A stretch of DNA of 64,000 nucleotides, from NCBI RefSeq assembly GCF_007570825.1, contig NZ_SUNB01000004.1:186001-250000 (forward strand), read 5' to 3'. The notes beneath the pieces were generated by a model. It did no database searches. It was not told the DNA's origin and worked only from the letters and a program-made list of their open reading frames with translations. Positions 25,953-34,344 of the stretch are shown here, in pieces. The translations under genes were made by a program, and so were the position numbers. Source of the stretch: Pleionea sediminis (GTDB lineage: Bacteria > Pseudomonadota > Gammaproteobacteria > Enterobacterales > Kangiellaceae). Positions within the stretch are counted from its first letter, which is position 1. Every line of letters starts with the position of its first letter.

Positions 25953-27557
25953 TTGAACGATTTATCGACAAATGAAAATGTCGCTACAGCAAAAAAAGGA
26001 TGGTTTAACCGGTTTTTAGCGGCAGTAGAGTGGTTAGGTAATTTATTACCCCATCCCGTGACATTATTTGCTATGTTCGCCGCAGGCATTGTGCTGTTAA
26101 GCGGCTTACTAGGGTACTTCGACGTCAGTGTGGCCGATCCCCGACCTGAAGGAAGTCCCGGTCGGAGTGCCGATGGTCTTATAAAAGTCGTGTCGTTAAT
26201 GAATGCAGAAGGACTGCAGCGTATTTTCACAGGACTGGTTACCAATTTTACCGGTTTTGCGCCGCTGGGTACCGTACTGGTCGCCATGTTGGGTGTTGCA
26301 GTCGCAGAACATTCAGGCTTGTTATCCGCTGCTATGCGCTCATTAGTCATGGGTGCTTCCAAGCGTATGGTAACTGTGACTATCGTTTTTGCCGGTATTG
26401 TTTCAAATACCGCATCTGAGTTGGGTTATGTCGTTCTTATTCCCTTGGCAGCTATGATTTTTCATTCGTTGGGCCGTCATCCTCTGGCCGGCCTGGCTGC
26501 TGCTTTTGCAGGTGTGTCAGGCGGATATAGCGCCAATATTTTTCTAGGAACCGTTGATCCATTGCTCTCGGGTTTTACCGAAAGCGCTGCGCATTTAATT
26601 GATCCGACCTACGTCGTCGGCCCAGAGGTTAACTGGTATTTTATGTTTGTCAGTACCTTTGTGATAGCGGCGGTAGGCGCACTTGTCACTGAAAAAATTG
26701 TTGAGCCGCGCCTGGGAGTCTACAACCCGAAAAATGCGTCAATTGAACTTGGTGACCAAAGAATGGACGCACCGTCACAGAAGGAAAAACGGGGTCTTAA
26801 AGCAGCCGGAGTGGCATTACTTGCGGTTGCTGCTGTTCTAAGTATTACTGTTATTCCTGCAGATATTCCGGGGTTTGGCGCATTATTGAACCCTGAAACA
26901 GGGGCCATTACGGGCTCGCCTTTCTTAAAGGGTATTGTTGTTATTATCTTTATTACCTTTGGTCTGGTTGGTTTTGTTTATGGACGGTTTGCCGGGACGA
27001 TGCGTAACGATCGTGACGTGATCGATGCCATGGCAAAAAGCATTAGCAGCTTGGGTCTGTACATCACTTTAGTATTTTTTGCGGCTCAGTTTGTTGCCTT
27101 TTTTAAGTGGACAAATTTAGGAACCGTCCTTGCAGTTAAGGGAGCAGCGCTACTGCAGTCCTTAGGGTTAGATGGCCCTGGAGTGTTCGTACTTTTCATT
27201 CTTATGTGCGCAATCGTTAACTTAAGTTTAGGCAGTGCTTCAGCGCAATGGGCAATTACCGCGCCCATATTTGTTCCCATGTTAATGTTGATAGGTTTTG
27301 CGCCCGAAGTTATCCAGGCAGCTTATCGAATTGGTGATTCCGTATCGAACTTAATTACTCCCATGATGAGTTACTTTGGACTGATATTGGCCATGGCGGC
27401 AAGATATCAAAAAGACGTTGGAATAGGCACTATGATCGCGATGATGTTACCTTATTCGATGATCTTCTTTGTGGTTTGGGTTGCCTTTTTCTACATATGG
27501 GTTTTCCTCTTAGGCATGCCAGTGGGACCCGGAGCGGAAACCTATTATGCGCCTTAA
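25953..27557 (+). CDS. abgT: AbgT family transporter (p-aminobenzoyl-glutamate / antimetabolite)
   Basis: A 534-residue inner-membrane protein of the AbgT family, which moves p-aminobenzoyl-glutamate or exports sulfonamide-like compounds (MtrF/YdaH). Seen: a soluble N-terminus, GWFNRFLAAVEWLGNLLPHPVTLF, the hairpin region GLVTNFTGFAPLGTVLVAMLGVAVAEHSGL, SNTASELGYVVLIPL, GVSGGYSANIFLGTVDPLLSG, and SLGSASAQWAITAPIFVPM, with about nine further membrane helices. Length matches the family. Start is TTG 25953 after GAGGTGG. No abgAB hydrolase genes are next to it, so direction and substrate stay open. It has a terminator-like hairpin downstream. Confidence 0.9.
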   Translation: MNDLSTNENVATAKKGWFNRFLAAVEWLGNLLPHPVTLFAMFAAGIVLLSGLLGYFDVSVADPRPEGSPGRSADGLIKVVSLMNAEGLQRIFTGLVTNFTGFAPLGTVLVAMLGVAVAEHSGLLSAAMRSLVMGASKRMVTVTIVFAGIVSNTASELGYVVLIPLAAMIFHSLGRHPLAGLAAAFAGVSGGYSANIFLGTVDPLLSGFTESAAHLIDPTYVVGPEVNWYFMFVSTFVIAAVGALVTEKIVEPRLGVYNPKNASIELGDQRMDAPSQKEKRGLKAAGVALLAVAAVLSITVIPADIPGFGALLNPETGAITGSPFLKGIVVIIFITFGLVGFVYGRFAGTMRNDRDVIDAMAKSISSLGLYITLVFFAAQFVAFFKWTNLGTVLAVKGAALLQSLGLDGPGVFVLFILMCAIVNLSLGSASAQWAITAPIFVPMLMLIGFAPEVIQAAYRIGDSVSNLITPMMSYFGLILAMAARYQKDVGIGTMIAMMLPYSMIFFVVWVAFFYIWVFLLGMPVGPGAETYYAP

Positions 27558-27624
27558 TTTTTTAAATCGGTTTCGTTATTTTTAACCATAACAAAAAACA
27601 ATTTAGAACACCGTTTAACTACAC

Positions 27625-27660
27625 AACTGGGTTCGTTGCCAAACAGCAACAAACCCAGTT
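27625..27660 (+). terminator. Hairpin after abgT
   Basis: A 15-bp stem with one mismatch, AACTGGGTTCGTTGC and GCAACAAACCCAGTT, with a 6-nt loop. The T run after it is poor, so it may be a terminator or an mRNA-stabilising hairpin. Confidence 0.55.
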
Positions 27661-27841
27661 CTAAATCGAGAGCTTTTCATTAAATAGAATTCTAGCCGTC
27701 TATTTAAAATTAATTTGATTAATTAATAGTCACGCATGCGAAAAAATGTGATAGTGTTCCTATAAATATTTGCCAAAATTATCTCACTAGAATAATATTC
27801 GACCAAGTCGATAAAAGGGCTCTACCAGGGAAATATTAATT

Positions 27842-29062
27842 ATGAGACTCGCTGCATTAATTTTCTTTTCATTTATGTCAGCTGCTACGCTGTCTGATGA
27901 ACCATACAACTTTACAGCTTCAGACAAAGGATTATCTTGCCGCTCATGTTCCTTTGAACAAATGGAACAAGTCATTCAAGACGAACATCCTTTCCGAATC
28001 ATAGATAGAAATTTAGATGGCATTCCTGATCGCGGGGGAAGAGGGCCGTCAATAACACATAATTTCGTTTTACATTTTTTTGATCTTGAACGTGATAACT
28101 TTGTCCGCTATCAAGTGTTATATAAACCATTTCAAGGGGTTTTAGAGTACACAAGAATTACAGAAATAGCCGAACAGAAAGAAAACTTTAATGTATTGAA
28201 ATCTTATATTCTCGGTTATCAAAATATGATTCGTACGACAGTGAATAATTTTTATACGACGAATCCAATAAGAAGTTATAACGCTAACAAATCAGTCGTT
28301 GGTGGAGAAGAGTCGCAATGTGCCAGTGATTCGACGCCTTATTCCGCGACCGACTCATTATTCGATACCGTGAGTGGTGCTTATGATCAAGATACTTTGA
28401 TTGATTTACAACGTATTATTCAAGATGAAGATAATCGTTGGCACCAAAATAATACTCTTTTCCAACGCCTAAACTCGACTTCTCTTCCATTAGGATTAAA
28501 TGGTTCTCGTATCGCAGACCAACATGAAGTACCAATGACCGTTCCTTTCCCAGATGGCATTGCCGTTTATGCGATACGTGGTCCTATGGATAACAGCGAA
28601 AATGTATTTACCCTCAGGTTAGATAGCAGCTATTTTCATGGTCAGCATAATGTTGCTCACTTAAATGGCACAATAGAATCGAACGTTACATTGAGTTTAG
28701 CGAACTTTTTTGAACAAACGCCTTCTGGTAAATTCACCTTGTCTAATTCAGTTCCACTGGTTATTGATCCATGTTTTTTCCGTCATCTAGAAGAAGCTCT
28801 TGAGACAATGGGCATCGAAATACAAGATGGTGATGGCAATACATCTGAAGGTGCATTTAACGGCAGCGGCACTTATCTTAGTCAGCAATGTGCGCATATT
28901 TCTTCAACCACACATTCGACCAATACGTTATTTGTACCGGTAACTCAACCTTGTAACAATCCAAGTAAGCCGACGTCGGTATGCATTTCAGTTGATTATA
29001 TGCCGATTAGCGTCTTCGTCACTCGAGAAGAACTTTACGAGTTCTGTGGTCGACGTCAATAA
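27842..29062 (+). CDS. Exported protein of unknown function
   Basis: A 406-residue protein with a signal peptide (1-18, ending AATLSDEP). A CRSC motif at about 33 lies near the N-terminus and further Cys pairs lie near the C-terminus (QQCAHIS, QPCNNPSKPTSVCISV, FCGRR), suggesting disulfides. An Asp-rich DRNLDGIPDRGGRGP at about 55 resembles a calcium-binding loop. I do not recognise a family. It is flanked by a hairpin on each side, so it is monocistronic. Periplasmic or secreted location is inferred from the leader. The start at 27842 has AGGGAAA upstream. Confidence 0.7.
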   Translation: MRLAALIFFSFMSAATLSDEPYNFTASDKGLSCRSCSFEQMEQVIQDEHPFRIIDRNLDGIPDRGGRGPSITHNFVLHFFDLERDNFVRYQVLYKPFQGVLEYTRITEIAEQKENFNVLKSYILGYQNMIRTTVNNFYTTNPIRSYNANKSVVGGEESQCASDSTPYSATDSLFDTVSGAYDQDTLIDLQRIIQDEDNRWHQNNTLFQRLNSTSLPLGLNGSRIADQHEVPMTVPFPDGIAVYAIRGPMDNSENVFTLRLDSSYFHGQHNVAHLNGTIESNVTLSLANFFEQTPSGKFTLSNSVPLVIDPCFFRHLEEALETMGIEIQDGDGNTSEGAFNGSGTYLSQQCAHISSTTHSTNTLFVPVTQPCNNPSKPTSVCISVDYMPISVFVTREELYEFCGRRQ

Positions 29063-29078
29063 CAACTACACACAATAT

Positions 29079-29105
29079 AAACTGGAGGCAAAAGCCTCCA
29101 GTTTT
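29079..29105 (+). terminator. Rho-independent terminator
   Basis: Perfect stem AAACTGGAGGC (29079-29089) and GCCTCCAGTTT (29094-29104) with loop AAAA and short T run. It ends the upstream exported-protein gene. Confidence 0.85.
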
Positions 29106-29131
29106 AAATTCTAAATACAACCATTCATAAT

Positions 29132-29167
29132 TACCCGCAAGCGAATTTAATGCGGGTATTTTTTTTC
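29132..29167 (+). terminator. Second terminator-like hairpin
   Basis: TACCCGCA (29132-29139) and TGCGGGTA (29151-29158) followed by eight T on the plus strand. It overlaps the 3' end of the convergent TonB-C gene, whose stop codon lies inside the loop. Confidence 0.6.
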
Positions 29168-29512
29168 TGTTTTAAATTCGATAAGGTATTGATAGGCTTG
29201 TGTTGTGGAGCTTGCTTCAAACTTCCAGTTTTTAATTTCATTCAGTGCGGAACGTACAAAAATATCTTCAGGATGTGAATCAAGAACTTTAATTTTATGC
29301 GCTGAACCATCTTCTTTAATGAACAACTCAAAATGAACCCAGCCGCTGATATTATTATAAGCCGCATATTTGGGATACTGAGGAAGTGTCACTTCCAGAG
29401 GAATGGCTTCAATTTTGGGATCGAGTTCAGGCATAGCACGGTAGGGGTATTCTGGCGTAGAAATACATCCTACCAAAAGAACCGATGTTAATATGCTAGT
29501 CGGAAGTCTCAT
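29147..29512 (-). CDS. Lipoprotein made of a TonB C-terminal domain
   Basis: A 121-residue predicted lipoprotein (leader ends LLVGC, Cys 16). Residues 40-115 match a TonB C-terminal domain: PQYPKYAAYNNISGWVHFELFIKEDGSAH, DSHPEDIFVRSALNEIKNWKFEAS. Usual TonB proteins have an N-terminal inner-membrane helix and a Pro-rich spacer; both are absent, so it cannot transmit energy in the standard way. It may bind TonB boxes, peptidoglycan, or act as a small accessory protein (inference). It converges on an exported unknown gene. Confidence 0.8.
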   Translation of the reverse strand: MRLPTSILTSVLLVGCISTPEYPYRAMPELDPKIEAIPLEVTLPQYPKYAAYNNISGWVHFELFIKEDGSAHKIKVLDSHPEDIFVRSALNEIKNWKFEASSTTQAYQYLIEFKTEKKYPH

Positions 29513-29859
29513 ACATCATCCGTGTAGTGCTTTTGGAAAGATTATAGCATGATGAACCTTGACTAAGCACTATGGGATTTAAGGCTCTTCAGCTAAATAG
29601 AATCACGTATTTGAAAGCTCAGTTTCAGTAAAGCTCTCGTAAAAAAAGCCACTCAAATTACGAGACAGCATCGTGTACATTTCTTTTTACCTCTAGCTAA
29701 AACAGCAGGTCATTGCGCAATGATTTTGTTGATACTAAATAACTTCTCTTGCTTTTTTAACTCAGTAGCGTATCAATGTTGGCAAGGATTCAAGCCTAAT
29801 TGCAAACGTCACTGAGTTAAAATTAAAGAGCTAGGTTAATTAAAACATTTCGCCAACCT
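29513..29859. other. Gene-free stretch with palindromes
   Basis: 347 bp. Contains a perfect 14-bp palindrome TCATTGCGCAATGA (29710-29723) and an 11-bp inverted repeat TTTAACTCAGT / ACTGAGTTAAA (29757-29767, 29811-29821) separated by 43 nt. No ORF of note. The inverted repeat lies just after the 3' end of the DJ-1-type gene and could form a long hairpin. Confidence 0.5.
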
Positions 29860-30537
29860 TCATTGATTGTTTAAAAGTTCAGCGAGAGTGACACCAACTT
29901 TGTGCGCACTCGCTGGGTTTTGGCCAGTAATGACTCGGCCATCAACAACAACTAATTCCTGCCACGGCTGTACTTTATTATATCTGGCCGAGCCACGCGT
30001 CAAAGCTTCTTCTAATAAGAACGGAATATCATTGATCGTTCCAAAATCAATTTCTTCTTCTCGAGTAAATCCCGTTACCGACTTACTGGACAATAATTTG
30101 TCACCTGACGATAAAGTGATAGGGAGAAGAGCGGCGGGACCATGACATACCGCAGCAATGATTCCTCCAGCTTCATAATGTTTGGCAGCAAGAGCCGCAA
30201 ACTCTTTATTATTCGCAAGGTCACTCAACAAACCGAATCCACCCGGGTAAAAAATCGCGTCATAATCTTCAATATTGATATCGTTAACCCCAAGTGTTTT
30301 ACTCAGTTGAGACGAAACACCGGGATCGCTGAGCACGCGGCGGTTAATGTCATCATTCTCGACATCAAGACCATAAAGTGGCACTTCACCACCTTTGATA
30401 GAGGCGATATCGTACTCGAGTCCATGCTGGCTCAATACATCGATAACATGCGTTAATTCGGGCGCATAGGTTCCATTGGGTTGATCGGTTTCTCCTAATG
30501 TTGCGTGATTGCTTACCGGAATTAATACTTTAGTCAT
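29860..30537 (-). CDS. DJ-1/PfpI superfamily protein (Hsp31-like)
   Basis: A 225-residue cytoplasmic protein of the type-1 glutamine-amidotransferase-like DJ-1/PfpI superfamily. The nucleophile elbow is IIAAVCHGPAALL (Cys 131, followed by His 132), preceded by IFYPGGFG at about 95; Glu 27 in YAPELTHV fits the conserved acid. Length and these motifs match Hsp31-like glyoxalase III / protein-repair members acting on methylglyoxal or glycated substrates; activity here is inference. It is divergent from a LysR gene across 244 bp, the classical layout of a LysR target. Confidence 0.88.
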   Translation of the reverse strand: MTKVLIPVSNHATLGETDQPNGTYAPELTHVIDVLSQHGLEYDIASIKGGEVPLYGLDVENDDINRRVLSDPGVSSQLSKTLGVNDINIEDYDAIFYPGGFGLLSDLANNKEFAALAAKHYEAGGIIAAVCHGPAALLPITLSSGDKLLSSKSVTGFTREEEIDFGTINDIPFLLEEALTRGSARYNKVQPWQELVVVDGRVITGQNPASAHKVGVTLAELLNNQ

Positions 30538-30611
30538 TGTTCATTCTCCAATTTATGACTCAGGAAAGTCCCTGAAAACTGCGTTACATAGGTAACTGAA
30601 AAAAGGTTAAA

Positions 30612-30628
30612 TTAATGAGTTTCATTAA
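30612..30628. promoter_or_regulatory. Candidate LysR operator
   Basis: A perfect inverted repeat TTAATGA-GTT-TCATTAA in the region between the divergent DJ-1-type and LysR genes. It fits the T-N11-A dyad form of LysR-type sites. Three direct copies of TGAACAA (30659-30665, 30666-30672, 30700-30706) lie nearby. Confidence 0.5.
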
Positions 30629-30781
30629 CAGGAGTTATGATACGATCGACAATTAAACTGAACAATGAACAAGTTTTTTAATAGAAATGTACAATATATT
30701 GAACAATAGAGTATAATCTTAGCTATCTCAATGACTTAAATACGATGAGCGTTTAACCATGCTAATAAAGCAGGAGCTAGT

Positions 30782-31690
30782 TTGGACTCTTCATTCGAGC
30801 AACTAAAAAGCATGGTTGTCTTTGCGGCGATTGTTGACCAAGGCAGTTTTTCGGCAGCCTCGAGGATGTTATCGATATCACGAGCTTCGGTGAGCTATCA
30901 CATTAAAAAGCTGGAACAACAGCTTGGTCTCAAGCTACTTTACCGATCAACACGCTCAATCAGTCTAACCGATGCAGGAAGTCGTTATTATTTGCGGTGT
31001 CGAGCGGTCGTCGACCAAACAAACTTGGCGCAACAAGATATTGAAAGCTTTAAAAACGAGCCACAAGGTAATCTAAGAATTACATCACCCGTCGGTGTTG
31101 GGTCGGAAGTGATTACACCTATGGTGAGTACATTCAAGTCGTTATATCCAAAGATTAACGTTGAAATACTATTGACCGATAGCATCGTTAACCTGGTGGC
31201 CGATGGATTCGACATTGGGATACGCGGCGCGGCCAATGCATTAAAAGATTCGGAACTACAATCCATCAAACTGACACCGCAAACCATGTGTGTTTGTGCA
31301 AGTCCGTCTTATCTAAAAACGTATGGCAGACCAATGTCTCCTAAAGAACTAGATAATCACAATTGGATCATCTATACCTCGTCAAACCAAACGTTTTCAA
31401 TGACACAAGGCCAACAGAAATACGACGTCAAAATGAAAGGTTCAATGGTCACCAACCATGCGCAAACGCGAACGCAATTTGTTCTCGATGGTCATGGGTT
31501 AGGCAAGTTGGCTATGTACGACGCTTATAAATATCTCGAAACCGGTCAGCTAGAACGAATACTTAGTGAATATGAGATGACAAAAGTGGACTTATACGCT
31601 GTTTTTCCAGCGGGAGCAGCACAACAGAGAAAATTAAGACTCTTCATTGATCATATTAAACAGTGCTTTTCTAAACTTCAAAAATTATAA
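30782..31690 (+). CDS. LysR family transcriptional regulator
   Basis: A 302-residue regulator: N-terminal winged helix-turn-helix (residues 6-65: FAAIVDQGSFSAASRMLSISRASVSYHIKKLEQQLG, LLYRSTRSISLTDAG) and a C-terminal effector-binding domain (from about 93: GNLRITSPVGVGSEVITPMV, DIGIRGA). The sequence resembles the aerobic-repressor-like LysR group that often controls an adjacent oxidoreductase or stress gene. Start is TTG 30782, 5 nt after AGGAG; an ATG further in would cut into the DNA-binding domain. It most likely controls itself and the divergent DJ-1/PfpI gene. Confidence 0.92.
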   Translation: MDSSFEQLKSMVVFAAIVDQGSFSAASRMLSISRASVSYHIKKLEQQLGLKLLYRSTRSISLTDAGSRYYLRCRAVVDQTNLAQQDIESFKNEPQGNLRITSPVGVGSEVITPMVSTFKSLYPKINVEILLTDSIVNLVADGFDIGIRGAANALKDSELQSIKLTPQTMCVCASPSYLKTYGRPMSPKELDNHNWIIYTSSNQTFSMTQGQQKYDVKMKGSMVTNHAQTRTQFVLDGHGLGKLAMYDAYKYLETGQLERILSEYEMTKVDLYAVFPAGAAQQRKLRLFIDHIKQCFSKLQKL

Positions 31691-31741
31691 GTTTAGCTCG
31701 TTAAAATATCATTTTAGAAATCATTTCTCTCAATTAATTTT

Positions 31742-31774
31742 TATCCTTGGTGATAATAAAGATCACCAAGGATA
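31742..31774. terminator. Bidirectional terminator
   Basis: Perfect 13-bp stem TATCCTTGGTGAT and ATCACCAAGGATA with a 7-nt loop between convergent LysR and triple-repeat genes. Confidence 0.85.
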
Positions 31775-31783
31775 GTTTTATCA

Positions 31784-32941
31784 TTAGAATAAAATGATTT
31801 CGTTCGTTAAGTATTGCATTGTAAAAATTGAATTAGATGGGTTGCCATTCGCATCGAAGCATTGAACTCCTACTCTTACACCATTATCATAAACCCAGCT
31901 ATTACCCCAGCTTGAAACATTACAATAATTCGAATCGTAACCATAAGCGGTTACATTGACATGACTCGCTACACTTGAATAGTAAGATTTCATACCCGGT
32001 AATTCCAGTCGATAAGACCCTGTTCCATTATCATGTCGTTCAATTGGTAGCTGACTGTAACTGTACTGATAATAGCTCGCTGGATTTGTCGATGTATTCG
32101 CCCACACATAAGCCCCCCGCAACTGATCTTCAGCAACACTAATGCCATGTGTAACGCCTTTCATAAAGCTAAATGTAAAACGGCTGTCAGACGGATTACC
32201 GGAGTTATCGTAACAACTCACATTGCTGTACAAATCGTTGCCCGAAAAATACCAATTATTCACTTTACAATAATCACTATCGGTTCCATAAGCTGTAACA
32301 TAAACCGTCCCGCCAATGGAGCCCGAAGAATTGATATTCATACCCGGCGCTTTGACTCGGTACTTACCCGTCGCCGAACGTGTAATGGTATTACTAACAT
32401 CGGTTGAATTAGCTTGGTAAGTCGCCCATGGAGTATACGAACTCGCGGTTGGATTATTCGCCCATAAATAGGCATCCGAATAATAATCGCCTTTAGGTCC
32501 ATCTTTATAATAGAGAACCGTAAATCGTCCATTCGTTAAATTTCCATTAGGTGCAAAACATCGGACGTTTACATTTTGACCACTCCCATTACTGTACCAA
32601 CCCGCAACTTTACAACGATGATTGCCGCCATAAGCGGTAACATGAGCAATACCTCCAGTGCCCGTCATATTCTCAAAAAGCACACGATAACTTCCGGTAC
32701 CGGTTCGCGTTATTTGCGTGTCACCATAGTATCGTACTCGGAAAGGTCGTTCGGACGTTCTTCGAAAACCACTCGAATTCGAATAAAAAGAACTCGCAGA
32801 ATAAGCTTCGTTGATTGTAGAACTATGATTACCGGCCCATGCCCACGCTCTGACATAATCTGGCGAAGCATGTAGTTGAGAAGCAAAAGACATAGTTGCG
32901 AATAGGCCAACTAACAATTTTTTATATTTTATTTTATTCAT
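31784..32941 (-). CDS. Secreted protein of three ~115-residue repeats
   Basis: A 385-residue exported protein: signal peptide 1-25 (ending LHASPDY), then three tandem repeats (about 28-150, 155-270, 272-380). Each repeat holds an aromatic ANxxxxxSY segment, GTGSYRV or TGKYRV, VTAYG, a Cys followed by VxxW, and CFxxxGNxxxxRFTxxY. The two conserved Cys per repeat probably form a disulfide. Repeats of this type are familiar to me from secreted actinobacterial proteins but have no known function. AAGGG precedes the ATG. The gene stands alone. A carbohydrate or surface-binding role is only a guess. Confidence 0.75.
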   Translation of the reverse strand: MNKIKYKKLLVGLFATMSFASQLHASPDYVRAWAWAGNHSSTINEAYSASSFYSNSSGFRRTSERPFRVRYYGDTQITRTGTGSYRVLFENMTGTGGIAHVTAYGGNHRCKVAGWYSNGSGQNVNVRCFAPNGNLTNGRFTVLYYKDGPKGDYYSDAYLWANNPTASSYTPWATYQANSTDVSNTITRSATGKYRVKAPGMNINSSGSIGGTVYVTAYGTDSDYCKVNNWYFSGNDLYSNVSCYDNSGNPSDSRFTFSFMKGVTHGISVAEDQLRGAYVWANTSTNPASYYQYSYSQLPIERHDNGTGSYRLELPGMKSYYSSVASHVNVTAYGYDSNYCNVSSWGNSWVYDNGVRVGVQCFDANGNPSNSIFTMQYLTNEIILF

Positions 32942-33264
32942 TATGTGCCCTTATTTTTATATGAGTTGCGTGGCAAATATATCAATGCTAAAAAATTTCA
33001 TATAGTGCAAAAACGGACAGATTTTTTTGCACCGATGGACATCTCGTATCATTATTAATGAAATCTAAGTAATAAACTAAATATAGGAAGGTTCAACATT
33101 CACTTCTGAGACGAATGCGCGATAAGTTGATTTATGCACAATCGTGATAAAGAAGGATTTATATAGATTTATGTGAAGCAATTCATTAATATTTCAGAAA
33201 TTCGTCGGCACTCAAATACTTTCTGTACAACTCTGTCGATTAATTAACTAATAGGAAAATAATA
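32942..33264. other. Gene-free stretch
   Basis: 323 bp upstream of two divergent genes; should hold both promoters. No repeat or ORF that I can support. Confidence 0.5.
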
Positions 33265-33450
33265 ATGAACTGGTTAGAAATATTTTTAGTATCTTTTTCA
33301 ATCATAACTTTCGTAGTTGGATTTAAAAAGAAGAAGAGAGGGGTGATGGCTTTAGGAGCCTTAGTATTGATAGTCGGTCTAGCGGGGCCAAGCCTTATGG
33401 ATGGATTTACAGCTGGTTTTTCGGATAGAAAATCTGAACTATCGAATTGA
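33265..33450 (+). CDS. Small membrane protein, unknown
   Basis: A 61-residue frame with an AGGA site 8 nt before the ATG. It contains two hydrophobic segments (about 3-20 and 28-46) divided by a basic loop FKKKKRG, and a polar C-terminus. This is a typical small two-helix inner-membrane protein with basic loop inside. No family recognised. It has no close neighbours. The coding call rests on the ribosome site and the clear membrane pattern. Confidence 0.5.
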   Translation: MNWLEIFLVSFSIITFVVGFKKKKRGVMALGALVLIVGLAGPSLMDGFTAGFSDRKSELSN

Positions 33451-34344
33451 TGAAATATTCTCAGATTTTCTCTCATGTTATCTAATGTTTTATACCGTCA
33501 GCCGTTTTAAATCATCTTCGAACAAGTAATACAATCAGTAGAGAAGGAGATAGAGCTCGCCTTTCTCCTTAAGCTAACGTTTTCTTTTGGAAGTAAACAA
33601 AGCAAATCACTTAAAAATACAAGCGCACCCTGTTTGGTATCAATCAATACTAAATCTTCTCGTTTTAAATAAATAACTCTAAGTAATATGGCCAACTGTT
33701 TTGAACGTAAACGGTAAAGAATATTTTTAATGAAGCTTATAGTAAGTGACAGTATTAATGAATAAGTTATCGGTAATAGTACACTTTATCGTTTATAGCT
33801 TCGTTTAAACTGATGCTAATTTTTTTTTATTAGCAACTCTAATCAACGTTTAATATAAAGAAATATCGATACTCTTTCTTATAAGTCTTGGCGATAAGTG
33901 TCAATGACTGTATTAGTTTGAGTTTATATTTTCGAAAGAGAAAATCTTCTTTAAATTAAATAGAGGCTTACAAAAAATTATAAGGTCGAGTTGTTTCGAT
34001 TATTTAGCACTTAAAAAATGTAAATATTGCCAAATGAGAACTTTAATCAAAGATTTTGTTGAGTCGTTTTCTTGGATTGGTCAAAATTAGTTCTAACTAG
34101 CGATAAGACCATTATGCTTTGCAAACTCAACTACGGTAATTGATAGCATCATTCACTATGCACTTGGTGTTAATGAATTTTTGTATAAATATTTTCGAGT
34201 TAACCGCGCGCAAAAGTTATTAAGCTTGGTGATTTCACTTTGTCTTAACTATACAAGATGAGTCCTAATTCGCGCCTCGTTTATTGTTCACTTAAAAACT
34301 TGTTCGATTACGAGTGATTCGGTCAGCATTAAGAGAAAAAACTT
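33451..34344. other. Long gene-free stretch
   Basis: About 890 bp, strongly AT-rich, before the giant-protein gene. A short hairpin TGCTAAT / ATTAGCA around a T run lies near 33810-33831. A minus-strand frame at 33507-33695 has no ribosome site and no familiar sequence. I see no RNA gene; the length allows a long 5' leader for the downstream operon. Confidence 0.5.

Noticed and set aside
33507-33695. 62-codon minus-strand frame
   Set aside because: No ribosome site, no recognisable protein pattern, and in an AT-rich spacer where such frames occur by chance.
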